From the NCBI GenBank assembly GCA_020881915.1, contig JAJFPB010000008.1, positions 124,001 through 188,000 on the forward strand: a DNA stretch of 64,000 bases. Reading direction: 5' to 3'. Numbering within the stretch: the stretch's first letter is position 1; each line of letters starts with the position of its first letter. A program made the position numbers and the translations under genes. This DNA comes from Paramyrothecium sp. XJ0827. Taxonomy: Eukaryota; Ascomycota; Sordariomycetes; Hypocreales; Stachybotryaceae. Of the stretch, positions 1-12,912 are shown in pieces. The notes below the pieces were generated by a model that was given only the letters and a program-made list of their open reading frames with translations, made no database searches and had not been told where the DNA came from.

Positions 1-509
1 TTGAAGCTGATCCCCCCCCCTGGCGAGAGGTCTGGGATAGCATATTTATATTGCTCAAGTTCTGACCGAGACCTTCACGGCCCCATCAGATCCATCGAGT
101 ATGGTTAAGCAGTGCTCAGATTCACTGTCGACTAGTCCCTGGATTTTCGCCCGCCCAAACCGGAGCATACATCAATTGCTGAGGATGAGGTTGGTCGATT
201 GAGCAGGTCAAGCAGCCCAGCGACCCGCTGCATGTATCAGGGACACAACCTCAAACGTCTTGCCGGGTTTCGTGGAGAATGTCAGGACTGAGTTGTCAGC
301 TCGCGATATTAACAACATTGACATTAATGGCAATGCCCTGGGATGAGGCTAGTTGCGTAAAAATGTACAGACCACGCGCGACTCTATTGCGTTCCTTTCC
401 TAGAACCCGACTACAACGGAGCTTGGACCTTATCAGACAACCCACCCACGCAATGCCCAAGCACATCCGCATCGTGACAACACACTAGTATATACGGTGT
501 TACCCCAAA
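1..509. other. intergenic, no gene seen
   Basis: No reading frame here has coding character. It lies beyond the 3' end of the tRNA dimethylallyltransferase gene and may include its 3' untranslated region. A run of Cs near position 12-20 is the only simple-sequence feature. Confidence 0.6.
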
Positions 510-1940
510 CTATCTCTCTTGTTGGGTTTCAAACATCCCCTCTATATCAGGTCCAGATGTCTCACCGTCCGAAGCGCGCACCTCTTCGGCACCATTGGTG
601 GGCACCAGTGCCAGCCTCTTTTTCCTCTTCAGCACCCGTCGGTGCGCTGAACCATTGACGTGACGTTTCCACGCCTCTTCGGTGACTAGCGTCATCTGGC
701 AGACCTCACAGATGCGCTGGCACGGGGTCTCTTTTGGCGGCGGATCTGCGGACTTGGTGAGGACGTCTCGGGCCAGCTCGGAGACGTCTGTCGGAGAGGG
801 CCGAGGCTTGCCAGCTAAGAATTGGGCTGCAATCTCTGAGGCTGGCTGTACGACCGATTCTTGGAATGCAGAAACATCAGTACTATCAAGAACGTAAAGA
901 TTGTCCTTGGCTGCTTGCCCTTGCTCCTTCAGCAGCGGAATCTGCTTTAGCCGGATCCATTTGGTCTGGTAGTTGGCGTACCGACGGGTAGCAACCTTCA
1001 TGTCTGTAAGCGCTTGTGCATGTAGGGTCTCTATTTCCCCTGCATCCCGCCCTTCCTTGGACGCATGTACGTATGGCTCAAATTGCTTGTACCCGATGGA
1101 CTGCCAGATACCTTTGGTCATGTCCAGCTCACGGCCCGAGGCTATCTGCTGCTGCTTGAATGCGTAGAGTTCCTCGACCTCGTCAAGCAACCCGATGTCA
1201 AGCATCTTGTCCACGCGTTTGTCCAGTCTTTCCTTCAAGATCTCACGCTCGGAATACACCCAGAATAAGAGATTGTTCCACGATTGGGTCTCCCCCGGGC
1301 CCTGAGCAGCATCGGCCTTTCGCTTTTTCTGCTCTGCGTAAAACTCCGAAGCAGGTCTGCCGGTTTGCAAGAATATTTCAAGGGAGCGCTGGATCTTGCG
1401 GCGGTCGTTGGGATGCCAGCGGTCAGCCATGACGGGATCAACCTTTCTCAACCCCTGCAGCAGCACCTCCGTAGGCTCCTCCAGGATGGGAAACGACTGC
1501 GACTGATCTGTTTGAACGTCGTCCAAAATGACGTCCTTGAAGAGCAACGGATCCACGTAATACTGCGTTCCCCCGACGAGAATCGGCAGGTTACCCCTAT
1601 CGCGAATCTCCTGGATCACTCGAGTGGCATGGCGCTTGTATTTTTCCACGTCCCAGGGCATCTCGCCGAGAGAAATGTGACCAAGCAGGTGGTGAGGGAC
1701 ACCGCGCTGCTCCTCCTGGGTCACCTTGTTCGTGATGACTGGTAGGCCATGGTACAACTGCATGGCATCTGCGTTGATGATTTCGCCGCGGAATCGAGTT
1801 GCCAGCTCGACGGCCAGCTACAACTGCTCAGCCTGACATTGCACCTTTCATTCGCAAACTGGACTGACCTCGGATTTGCCCGTGCCGGTCGACCCCAAGA
1901 CTACCAGCAACGGCTCGGCTGGATGTGAAGTGGCGGCCAT
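510..1940 (-). CDS. tRNA dimethylallyltransferase (Mod5/TRIT1 family)
   Basis: Transfers a dimethylallyl group to A37 of certain tRNAs, a step that supports decoding of codons beginning with U. Two-exon model: 1940-1869, then 1817-510, giving 459 aa; the intron has GTCAGT and TAG ends and joins in phase 0. The ATP-binding loop (GSTGTGKSE, residues about 16-24) ends exon 1 and the substrate motif DAMQLYHGL opens soon after the junction, so the splice is well supported. A C-terminal C2H2 finger of the U1/matrin type (C394, C397, H410, H416) is followed by a basic stretch, as in eukaryotic Mod5/TRIT1 proteins. Length is normal for the family (yeast Mod5 is slightly shorter). Eukaryotic members work in cytosol, nucleus and mitochondria; I see no clear targeting presequence. 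It is divergent from the Sec61 gene across about 580 bp. Confidence 0.93.
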
Positions 1941-2520
1941 TGCTGTAACATTGCGCCGTAATAATGAACCCAGGGCTTTGAACATGTGGCTACGAGTCCA
2001 TCGTGACTATCCAGCGTTCTCTGCTAGATCTTGATCCATCCACTCCAAAGTCTGTGGCTTGCTCTCCCCGGTAGCCACAAGTTGCGTTTGTGGCTGCGTC
2101 TGCGGTGGCGCGAAATGGTCTCGACAGCTTGCTTGGTGCTCGACCTGGCCCTTGCCACGGCTCCAATTTCCCCACATCAAATTTGAACTGAAACCGTGGA
2201 GCTGTGTTGTGCTGTGGTGCTTGGGCGGAAAATCCACGGTAGCTCAGGCATAGCTGGTGGCGTGCGGGCCAGCGCTCAACCCCTTTGACGCGGGTCACGT
2301 GCCCTCTGCTAATTTTCGGACTGGACACATCTACAATTGGGGTTCCCATACTACCTAGAAGCCAGATCGCCAACCTCCATCTCATTCCCCAGCTCTCCTT
2401 AATATCTTCGCCCATCGACCACCCGGCATCCGCTGCCCGAGCTCATCAAAGCTCAACCTTCCCTTCTTCTTTCCTTGGATGAAGTAGTCCAATTCCCTTT
2501 CTTCTGCCGACACCGCCACC
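1941..2520. other. divergent intergenic / promoter region
   Basis: This non-coding stretch separates the start codons of the tRNA dimethylallyltransferase (-) and Sec61 alpha (+) genes and must hold both promoters. Pyrimidine-rich tracts at about 2440-2510 suggest a Sec61 transcription start and 5' leader. A CACGTG core lies at 2296-2301. Confidence 0.6.
2291..2303. promoter_or_regulatory. CACGTG (E-box-like) element upstream of Sec61
   Basis: A palindromic CACGTG core (2296-2301) follows a TGACGCGG stretch about 220 bp upstream of the Sec61 start codon. bZIP and bHLH factors bind such cores, and CACGTG-containing elements are known targets of the unfolded-protein-response factor Hac1/HacA in filamentous fungi. 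Linking it to ER stress control of Sec61 is inference; a 6-bp core can occur by chance. Confidence 0.3.
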
Positions 2521-4120
2521 ATGAGTTCCCGTGAGTAGCTAGCCCGAGAGCTTCCCCCCTCATCCAAGCTTGCGTCGCGTGGCCAACTCGCTCCCATTGC
2601 GCGCGATTGACCCCAATGCATCAGTTACTGACGTGTGCGCCTCGATGCAGTGCGATTCCTTGACCTGGTCAAGCCGTTCGTGCCGTTCCTCCCTGAGGTT
2701 CAGCAGCCGGAGACCAGGATTCCCTTCGAGCAGAAGATGATGTGGACGGCCCTGACTCTCCTCATCTTCCTGGTCATGAGCCAGATGCCCCTGTACGGCA
2801 TTGTGTCGTCCGACAACTCGGACCCGCTGTACTGGCTGCGTATGGTCATTGCGAGTAACAGAGGAACGTTGATGGAGCTGGGCATCACCCCCATCATCTC
2901 TTCCGGCATGGTGTTCCAGCTCCTCGCTGGAACTCATATGATCGATGTCAACCTGGACCTGAAGTCCGACCGCGAGTTGTACCAAACGGCCCAGAAGCTC
3001 TTCGCTTTTATCCTATCTGCCGGCACTGCCACCGTCTACGTGTTCACCGGTCTCTACGGCCCCCCCTCCGAGCTCGGCGCCGGTATCGTCTTCCTCCTGA
3101 TCCTGCAGCTCGTCGTCGCCGGCATGATTGTCATCCTGCTCGATGAGCTCCTGCAGAAGGGATACGGCCTGGGCAGCGGCATCTCGCTCTTCATCGCCAC
3201 CAACATCTGCGAGTCCATCATGTGGAAGGCCTTCTCCCCCACCACCATCAACACCGGCCGCGGCCCCGAGTTCGAGGGTGCCGTCATCGCCCTGTTCCAC
3301 CTGCTGATGACCTGGCCCAACAAGCAGCGCGCTCTGCAGGAGGCTTTCTACAGGCAGAACCTCCCCAACATCATGAACCTGCTGGCCACCATTGCCGTCT
3401 TTGCCGCCGTCATCTACCTGCAGGGCTTCCGCGTTGAGATCCCCGTCAAGTCCTCCCGACAGCGCGGTGCCCGCGGTTCCTACCCCGTCCGCCTTTTCTA
3501 CACCTCCAACATGCCTATCATGCTGCAGTCGGCTCTGTCCTCCAACATCTTCCTGATCAGCCAGATGCTGTACTCCCGCTTCTCCGAGAACCTCCTCGTC
3601 CGCCTCTTCGGTGTCTGGGAGGCCAAGGACGGCTCGTCCCAGCTGCACGCCATCTCTGGTCTCGTCTACTACATGTCTCCTCCCCTGAACTTCAAGGAGG
3701 CCCTGCTCGACCCCATCCACACGGCCGCTTACATCGTCTACATGCTCGGCGCCTGCGCCCTCTTCTCCAAGACCTGGATCGAGGTTTCCGGCTCCAGCCC
3801 TCGCGATGTTGCCAAGCAGCTGAAGGACCAGGGTCTCGTCATGGCCGGTCACCGCGACCAGAGCATGTACAAGGAGCTCAAGCGCGTCATCCCCACCGCC
3901 GCCGCCTTTGGTGGTGCCTGCATCGGCGCCCTGTCCGTCTTCAGTGACCTGATGGGCGCCCTTGGCTCCGGTACCGGTACCCTTTTGGCTGTCACGTAAG
4001 TTTACCTTCCCGCCGTGAGGTTGATCGCAGCTAACCACGAACAGCATCATCTACGGCTACTTCGAGATTGCTGCCAAGGAGGGCGACTTTGGCGGCATGA
4101 AGGGCATGATCATGGGCTAA
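2521..4120 (+). CDS. SEC61: Sec61 alpha, ER protein-translocation channel
   Basis: Forms the pore through which nascent secretory and membrane proteins enter the endoplasmic reticulum, with the beta and gamma subunits. Three exons: 2521-2530, 2651-3995 and 4045-4120, giving 476 aa, the usual length. Exon 1 is only 10 nt (MSS plus one base) and joins exon 2 at the family's typical start [10 protein letters not shown]. The last exon carries the final 25 residues and ends in MKGMIMG. Multiple hydrophobic segments span the protein, as expected for ten transmembrane helices. Introns have GTGAGT..CAG and GTAAGT..CAG ends. Codon use is strongly biased toward C/G in third position (long GCC/CTC/ATC runs), consistent with high expression. 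The identification is near certain. Confidence 0.97.
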
Positions 4121-7100
4121 TCGCCGCACTGCGGTATAGTCACGAATATTTGAGGCCGCCGCTGCGTGGGGTGTAGTGTAACAATATCTAGGAATCTGGC
4201 GAAAACGGCGGCGGTCTCCCGAGGCTGCACAGGTTGCATCTAAGAGCGAGGTGGTTGTTGTCTACTAGAGCTTCATTGAATGGGAAAAGCATAAAATCAG
4301 AAAGCGGTAACTCGTGGTTTGCATCTGTTTGCATAATCGATCAAGCGATGGTGAGCATGCATCAGGTAGTACAGCGCAACAAACTTTGCATTTAAACTCG
4401 CTCTTATCATAAATCCTGGTCATTCAGGTGACCTACATGTCCGAACGAGAGCCGGGATGACGATGTGTAGTGTATGGTAGTTTCCAAGAACAGGTGTTTT
4501 CTGTTTGAAGTGGCGATTCATTGAACCCAGAGATCTGTGTTGAAGACGGATCCTTGGAGGTATTGCTACGAGACAAAGTAGCCCGAGAAATGGCAACACG
4601 CAAGGCCTTTGTTGCAGATTGATCGGCTGGCGAACAGTCCCATAAATGTAGCATGCCACAAACACTTCAACATTGTCCAACACAACAGCACGGAAAGGTC
4701 ACAAACAGCAGCCTCAGATGTCTCGAGACCGCTAATTGGCGGAAAGGTAATTGACGGTGAAAGCGCAATAGACCCTGCTGCAGGCAATCGGTACCAAATC
4801 TGGCACGTCACCTTTGACTGGTCCGAGGGTTGCTGTCTTGCCAAGGCCGCGAGCGCATCTCATATTCCGAAGCCGCTCAGCCTCCACGTCCGGATTCCCG
4901 TTATGGACAGCAGCCGGTGATTTTTCTTTGATGAGAAGTATCTTAGTGATGCTCTGATTACTTCTTTTCTAGTATGTTGTAATTGCAGTAGTCATCAGCA
5001 GTTTTGTAAATCTGCAGCGTCACTTTTCTTGCGAACCGCTTGCTGCATCTCAACACCCAGATGGGCTAGCGCAGGGAACAGGGCGGCTGAGGGCTCGCGG
5101 CGCATATCTGCATTGTGATAACCCGGATAATTTGTCCCATGGGCTCTGGTCGAAGAGAGGTGTAGGTGATGGTTCATAGCCATAGAGCGGTGAGTCAATT
5201 GGCTGCTCCCAGGCGTCAGTCCAGGTCTTACCCTCTTTGGATGCGATCTGATCCGGCGTGGTATCATGACAGGGAGGCCTACCACGGACACGCTCATTGA
5301 TGGACTCATACTCGGCATCTGCCCGTCAGCACCTTTGTCACTTTTTAGACTTCACGCCCTTCGCTAGCCCGCACCGAAAAATCGAGTTTCTCCTTTACCT
5401 TCTCACCCTGCTCTCCTCCTCTTGTAGCCTAATGAACACCCGTCCATCTTCACCGTTCATTTCGAGTCCCGCTGCACGTCTTTTGCCGGCGTCGAGTCAC
5501 GCGGCAAGGAGCTGGTCGTCCTGCAGGGCCGTTGGCTTGTCTTTGGTCCAAACCCAAGTGGCTGCATTAGCGCGGTTCGTCGTGCATGTCATTTGGTCTG
5601 GCACTGTATTTTGGCCAAGCCCAGATTTGGGCTTCAGATGAACCCTTCCAACTTGCTGGCCAGCCAAGCGGTTAGCAAAAAGTGATACTGCAGATCTGTA
5701 AAACATGATGATACTTATTCTTAAGGAAAGAAACAACAACAACAACAGCAGCAACAATTCATCAGGTCTTTAAAGCAATAATATTAGATGAATACTCCAA
5801 GTTTAAAGCTTTTTAAACGTAATTTAAACTCATTTTTCTGTGTTACTGCTCATAACATAAGCTGGCATATCTTTGCAGCCTCTGATTTTTTGCCGCCAGG
5901 ATACCAGAATAAGTGTGGTTGCCGCTTGCTCGAATGCGAGCGGACGGGGAGATGAATGCTGTGCAGGGACCGGCAGTTTGCAGCGTCGCCGACTATGACT
6001 CCTGTGTGGGTGGATGTTGAATACGGCACGCTACGTTGGAGCGAAGAGGGGATGCCAGAAGTCTGGGTGCGTGTCATTGGTGGTCCGGCACCGAGTGAAG
6101 TTACACAGTGTTGGGCCTGGGAACTCCACAGGAAGAGGTGCGTCACGTCATTTGCAGATTTGCATCGCTTCAACGAGCTGCATGACCACATTGGCCATTG
6201 ACATCTCAAGGATTGCCAATTGCTCGTGGAGTCGTATAGAACCAATACATGGTACTTTGCATTGAAGGTTTGTTGAAAACTCTCGGGTGCACAATTGAAC
6301 AGTTGCCTACATTAACATTATACCCTCAAGGTGCTTGCCTCGGTACTTGTTGTCCAATTGTGTGTGACTTCCTGTTTGGGCAATCGAGAACCACACAGAC
6401 TTTTCTTTTTCCTTCTTCTGTACCGTTCTTATCGCACTGTCTGATCTCGAAAAAGTACATAACATTCTGCAACCGCTTGATATCAACATCGTTCATGATA
6501 CATCATAACAGCATATATCCGTCCTGGGCCCGAAAAGAACACAAAGATCCACCGGAACAGGTACCTCTGGCAACGTCGGTGTTTTCGTCTGGATCGTGGA
6601 CTCCACCCTCCCTGGGGGTTCCCTGCAAGGCCGAACCACGCCCCAGCTACTGCAGAATAGATCGGGTGCTGGGCTCCTGGTCAACCAGGCCAAAGCAAGG
6701 CTGTTTGATGAGATAAACGTGTGCTGCGCCGACTTAAGGGCCGTATGTCAAACGGCTTGACACACATCCAATCCTTTATCAACCTCTGCGTGCTGCTCCC
6801 CACCTGCTCGCCTCTTCCGCCACTTTCCAGTCGTGTCTCACTTTTTCTTGGTGCACCGTCTCTGACTGTCTTCTTTTTTGTTTTTCTTTACTCTCCGAAC
6901 TAGCTGGCTCGACAATATTTGCCCATCTGTTCCAATTGCCCGGTCACTCCTTTCCCCTTCGTTTTCTTCACCCCAAGCACCGTCGTCTCAACCGCTCGGA
7001 CCCGATTGCTCGGCATCGTGGTGCCGTACAGTCCCACCATTCCCCCACACTGTACGGATACCGCAGACCAGGGTCCCGAGGGAAAGCTTCCACGAGCTTA

Positions 7101-7247
7101 TCACCAAGACGACTGCTTCTCTTCCTCCCACCCCGCCTCTTCCTCCTCAACAACGCCCAGAGCATCGCTATTGCACTGCCGGGCTTTTGCTAACCACCGC
7201 CCGGCGACGAGAAACATTGCGTGTCCATAGGCGCCAGAGCCGCGACC
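4121..7247. other. 3.1-kb intergenic region, no credible gene
   Basis: It separates Sec61 (+) from the ABC transporter (+). Only short overlapping frames without recognisable domains occur. An AT-rich patch with A-rich CAA/CAG triplets and TTTAAA-type runs lies at about 5690-5840. Pyrimidine-rich sequence at about 6780-7240 is probably the ABC transporter promoter and 5' leader. I see no RNA gene. Confidence 0.5.
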
Positions 7248-10200
7248 ATGGGCTTCGCGCAGTGCTCATGGCCGATATGGCAGGTCGATGACTTCACCCT
7301 GTGCTTCCAACGCGAGTACGTCCTGCCCCCCTTCGCGCACTGGTCTTGTGCAACCAGCCCGCGCACGCGCGGCGGCGCTCGTTCTGCTGACTGAGACATT
7401 CCATTCTAGCTACCTCAAGGTTCTTTTTCCTCTGATCGCCGTTGTTCTGTCATTCCTGCACCTGGCGTGGTACCACGCCCGCCGCACCCTGCAAAATCGC
7501 CAAAAGCAAGGCTACAACAAGGTCCCCGCCGGGCATCAGGTCGCCAATCACACCGACCTCCCCCCCGAGCAGGAGGCTGAAGCCGAGACCGAGGATGACG
7601 ACGACCTGGAGATTTCCGGCGGCCGCCTGGCCCTGGTAAAGACGACGACTAAGGGCTCCATCGTTCAGGCCGACACGCCACCAGCCCAGCGCCTGTCCCA
7701 GGCCATCGAAGAACTGGCCGTCTGCGGCGTTGTCGCGGCCAACGCCGTGGCTCTTGCGACCGGAGCTTACGATGAACGTGGCCGGCTCGTTGCCGCCATT
7801 GGCCTCGTCTCGTGGATCTACGTGCTGGTTCTCGTGAGCCTCCGACTAGTGTACGGCAACTCGAAATGGCGCATCCCTCGCCTTTGGGACCACACGGCCT
7901 TCCTCTACGGCATCAATTGGCTTTCCATACTGTTCATCTTCCGCTCTGCCCTGATCCACCCGAGCTCTCAGCTTTCGCAGATACTCGTCATTGTCGAGTT
8001 CAGCTTGATCACCCTTCTCTTTGGCATGGCGATGACCACTAGGAAGGGCAACAAGACTGTCTTGCTCGAATGGGAGGACGGCATCGAGCCATCCCAGGAG
8101 CCCCTAGCCAGTCTCTTCTCGCTTGCGACGTTCGCGTGGGTCGACGCCATCATGTGGAAGGGCTGGAAGCAGCCGCTGGAGCTGCAGCATGTGTGGAATC
8201 TCCTGCCCAAGGACAAGGCTGCTGCCGTCATTGCCGACTATCGACAGCTCAAAAAGACAACGTCTCTCGCTTTCCACCTGCTTAGCTATTTCAAGGCCGA
8301 TCTCTTTATCCAGTGCTTCTTGGCTGCTGTTGGTGGCGCCTTCACCTTTGCTCCCACCATGCTCCTCAAGGCCATTCTCGAGTACGTCGAGTTTCCAGAG
8401 AACGCCCCCATCAACGTCCTGTGGATGTACGTCATCGGACTTCCCCTCCTCGACATGGTCCGCTCGTACGCCGACAACATGGCTCTTTGGATTGGCCGCA
8501 GGATCTGCATCCGGGTCCGCGCCATCATCATCGGCGACATTTACGCCAAGGCCCTCCGCCGAAAGGCCTCGGCCGGAAAGGACAAGGTTCTCCTCGAGAA
8601 GAAGTCCAAGGACGGAGACAAGGTCGACAAAGGTGTTGTCTCGAAGCTGAAGCGCGCGCTTGGCCTGAAGAAGAAGGACTCCAAGCAGACACCCGGTAAC
8701 GATGCCGAGGCTGGCAACGCTGGAAAATCCACCGCCGATAAGATTGGTGGCGACGACGAGCAGGCCAATCTCGGAACCATCATCAATCTCATGTCTGTGG
8801 ACAGCTTCAAGATCTCTGAGATCACGGCCTACCTGCACTTCCTCTGTGCTGCCGCGCCTACTCAGCTCGTCATCTCGGTTTTCCTGCTCTGGCAAGTCAT
8901 GGGCTTGAGTGCCATCCCGGGCATCGTGGTCATGGTTTTCCTCCTCCCCATCAACTACTTCCTCGCTCAGGGTTTCAATATCACCTCGAAGAACATTCTT
9001 GCTGCTACCGACAAGCGAATCAACATCACCAACGAAGTCCTGCAGAACATCCGCATCATTAAATACTTTGCTTGGGAGCACCGCTTTAGCTACATGATTA
9101 GCGAGAAAAGACAGGCCGAGCTGAAGGCTCTGCGATCACGGTTCATCATCTGGGCCATGGCTGTTGCTATCTGGAACGCCGTTCCCGTGCTGATTACCTT
9201 CTTTTCCTTCTTCGTGTACACTCTCATCGAGAAGAAGCCCCTGTACCCGTCCGTTGCCTTTACGGCCATGTCGCTCTTCATGCTGCTTCGGATCCCTCTG
9301 GACCAGTTCGGCGACATGTTTGCGCACGTCCAGGAAGCCAAGGTCTCCGTCGACCGTGTGGAGGAGTTCCTGCAGGAGGAGGAGACCGAAAAGTACGAGC
9401 AGCTGGGCCTGGACAACGTCGACGAGTACGGCGTCAAGCGCATTGGCTTCCAGAACTCTACCCTCATATGGGGTGGCAGGGACAGCGTTGCCGAGGATGG
9501 ATCGCGCGCCTTCCGACTGCTCGACCTGAACCTCGACTTCCAGATCGGCAAGCTCAACATTATCGCAGGACCTACCGGTTCAGGAAAGACGTCCATGCTG
9601 ATGGGCCTGCTGGGCGAGATGACACGAATCGAGGGTAAAGTCTACTGCCCCGGTGGCCGGAGCCGAGAGGACGTCCGGCCCGACCCCGAAACCGGGCTGG
9701 CCGACACCGTGGCCTACGTTGCACAGGCCGCCTGGCTCGTCAACGCCAACATTCGAGACAACATTCTCTTCTCCGCCCCTTACGACGAGGAGCGATACAA
9801 GAACGTCATTGTTGCCTGCGCGCTGGAGCGCGACCTTGAGATCCTGGACTACGGTGATGAGACGCAGATTGGCGAGAAGGGTATCACGCTGTCTGGCGGT
9901 CAGAAGCAGCGAATCTCCCTTGCCCGTGCCTTGTATTCCAACTCGGCCCACCTGCTTCTCGACGACTGCCTGAGCGCCGTCGACTCCCACACAGCCCAAT
10001 GGATCTTCACCAACTGCATCAGGGGCCCTCTGATGAAAAACCGTACCTGCATCCTGGTCACCCACAACGTGCAGCTTTGCGTTCCCTCGTCAGACTTTGT
10101 CGTGCTTTTGGAGAATGGCCGCGTTGTCGCCCAGGGCTCGGCCAAAGAGGTCATTGCCTCTGGCAAGCTCGGCGAAGAGATTCAAAAGTCACGACCGGTC

Positions 10201-12387
10201 TCCGTCAACCCTTCTCGCATTCCCTCCCGCGTGCCGTCGAGCGTCGGGGATGCGGAAACGATGCTGGACAGCAACGGCGACGCTCTCGATGGCGTGGACA
10301 GCTCCAAGAAGGCGCAGGCCAAGAAGCGCAAGCCGCAGGTCGATGCCATGGACGAGGGCAAGGCCACTGGTGCCGTCAAGTGGCCCGTCATGAAGCTCTA
10401 CCTCCAGTCTATGGGGCCTTGGTGGTTCTGGGTCGTCGCCCTCACCGTTTTCCTCCTCCAACAGCTTTCGGCCGTAGGCACCAACGTGTGGGTCAAGCAG
10501 TGGGCGAACCAATACGTCCACAAGGAAGTCGCAGAGATCAACCTGAGCGCCCTTGGGCACAGCAGCTACGGTGTCGAGTCCATTTCCAAGGCCGGCTGGT
10601 CAAGCGTTGCCAAGTACAGTAACCTGATTGCCAATGGGCAGGCCGACGCCGTCGCTACGGCAGCTTCCAAGGAGGTCAATGTCCCGTTCTATCTGACCGG
10701 CCTGGCCTTGATCGGCATCGGTGGTGCTCTCGCGGCCTTGGTCCGAGACTTGTGGTTGTTCTTTGGCTCCCTCACGGCATCCAAGCGCCTGCACGACAGG
10801 CTTGTTTCGTCGGTCACCCGCGCCAAGTTCAAGTTCTTTGACGTCACTCCCCTGGGCCAGCTGATGAACCGCTTCAGCAAGGACCTCGAGGCAGTCGACC
10901 AGGACGTGGCACCCACGGCGATTGGTGTAATGACATGTGGACTGTCTCTCGTCGTGACGGTCGTGCTCATTGCCGTCATCACGCCAGGCTTCCTCATCGC
11001 GGCCGCCTTCATCTTCATCCTATTCTACCTCGTCGCAGCCTTCTACCTCCGTGCTTCTCGTGACCTCAAGCGGTTGGAGTCGGTGCAGCGAAGCCCGCTG
11101 TTCCAGCAGTTTGGCGAGACGCTCAGCGGCATGACCACCATCCGAGCCTACGGTGACGAGCGCCGCTTCATCCGGGACAATCTTATCAAGGTCAACACGC
11201 AGGGCCGGCCATTCATCTACCTGTGGGCCTGTAACAGATGGCTCGCATTCCGCGCAGATGCTCTCGGTAACCTGGTCGTCTTCTTCGCCGGCGTCTTCAT
11301 CATCAACAGCCTCGGCAAGATTAAACCCGGCGACGCCGGTATCTCGCTGAGCTACGCCATGAGCTTCACGGAGAACGTGCTCTGGCTGGTGCGCCAGTAC
11401 GCCATCAACGAGCAGAACATGAACTCCATGGAGCGAGTCAAGGAATACCTCGACGTGGAGCAGGAGGCCGCTGCCGTCATCGAGGACAGCCGACCGCCTC
11501 CCACGTGGCCGGAGAAGGGTTCTGTTGAATTTGTGGATTACTCGACGCGGTACCGGGCCGAGCTGGACCCCGTGCTCCGCAACATCTCGCTCAAGATCAA
11601 TGCCAAGGAAAAGGTCGGCATCGTAGGCCGAACCGGCGCCGGCAAGAGCTCGTTGGCGCTGGCCATCTTCCGAGCTCTCGAGGCGGACACGGGCAAGATT
11701 CTGATTGACGATGTAGAGATTGGCAGCATCGGCCTGCAAGACTTGCGAGAGAACATCACAATCGTGCCGCAGGATCCGACGCTGTTCCAGGGCACAATCA
11801 GGACCAACCTCGACCCCTTCGACCAGTACACGGACGAGGAGGTGTTTGCATCGCTTCGGCGGGTGCAGCTGATTGGTCCCGACGACCCGTCCACGGTTCC
11901 GCCCACACCATCAACATCTGCCACGGCGGACCCGCTCACCTCGTCCACCATGTCTATTGCCACGAACAAGAACATCTTCTTGGACTTGTCGTCGCTGGTC
12001 AGCGAGTCGGGATCGAATCTTTCACAGGGCCAGCGACAGCTGCTGTGCTTGGCGCGAGCGATGCTTAAGCAGCCCACCGTCCTCGTCATGGACGAAGCCA
12101 CGGCATCCATCGATTACGCTACGGACTCCAAGATCCAGGAGACCATCCGGGAGCTCACGGGCACGGTCATTACGATTGCTCACCGCCTGCAAACCATTGT
12201 AGACTACGACAAGGTGCTCGTGCTGGACAAGGGCCAGAAGCTGGAGTACGGCCACCCGTGGGAGCTCATCACCAAGGAAAAGGGCACGTTCCGTAGCATG
12301 TGCGACTCGAGCGGCGAGCTGGATACGTTGATGAAGGCGGCCAAGAAGAAGTGGGACGACGGTCGTCTTGTGGACGTGGATGCATAG
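7248..12387 (+). CDS. ABCC-type (MRP/Ybt1-Bpt1-Ycf1-like) ABC transporter
   Basis: A full-length ATP-driven exporter of 1681 aa. Exons are 7248-7315 and 7410-12387; the first intron (GTACGT..TAG) removes a stop and restores the frame. Layout: N-terminal TMD0 with hydrophobic helices (about residues 24-250), TMD1, NBD1 with Walker A GPTGSGKTS (about 743-751) and signature LSGGQKQR (about 850), a basic linker, TMD2 (about 1015-1360), and NBD2 with Walker A GRTGAGKSS (about 1429), signature LSQGQRQ (about 1560) and Walker B MDEATAS. This two-NBD plus TMD0 layout is that of subfamily C. The start WPIWQVDDFTLCF resembles fungal proteins annotated as bile-acid-type transporters, so a vacuolar Ybt1/Bpt1-like role exporting glutathione conjugates or organic anions is likely. 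The substrate cannot be read from sequence. A Lys-rich insert (about residues 405-470) lies within TMD1. Confidence 0.95.
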
Positions 12388-12912
12388 AAGAAGCGACACA
12401 TCCACATGTCGACTGCTCGCCGCCATATCCACGGGTGTGGACGAGGAGGAGCGGCGGAGAAAGAGATGGGAATAACATGCGCATCTGCATGAGGCTGTCA
12501 CAAGCGGCAGCGGACGGGACAAAGCATCCTTGTACACAAAAGAATAGATTTCATTATTGTTATGTATTTTAGGCCCACTCAAGAATGGTGCTTAATAGCT
12601 GCTGTCCTGATGCTGATACAGGTCGCGGGTGTTTGAACGTGTTTCTAAATTAAGGTACCTCACGAGGAGGGACCATCTCCATTTGCCCCACGGACCGGGC
12701 GTTGCAGCGCTGCAGCCTATCAACCGTTGCCGCTGACTGTAACCTGAGGCTGGCTTGCCTTCAGCCGCCTCACAAACACTGTCTGCTTCCCCGTCCGCAT
12801 CCCCATTCTTATCCTTTACCTCACCTGCACCAGCATTATTATCTCTTCCGCCGTTGCTTACTCCTCAGATCCCTGACTTGCCCAGCACTGTTCACCATCG
12901 CCCACCACCGCC
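12388..12912. other. intergenic
   Basis: It holds the ABC transporter 3' end and the promoter of the next gene. Pyrimidine-rich sequence at about 12780-12900 looks like a fungal transcription start region. No gene is seen. Confidence 0.6.

Noticed and set aside
3013..4050. Long minus-strand frame (345 codons) opposite Sec61
   Set aside because: It is a GC3-driven shadow of the Sec61 coding sequence: Gly/Asp/Val-rich, no domain, and Sec61 is certain.
5690..5840. AT-rich patch as a replication origin
   Set aside because: Filamentous-fungal origins lack a reliable sequence signature, so composition alone does not support a call.
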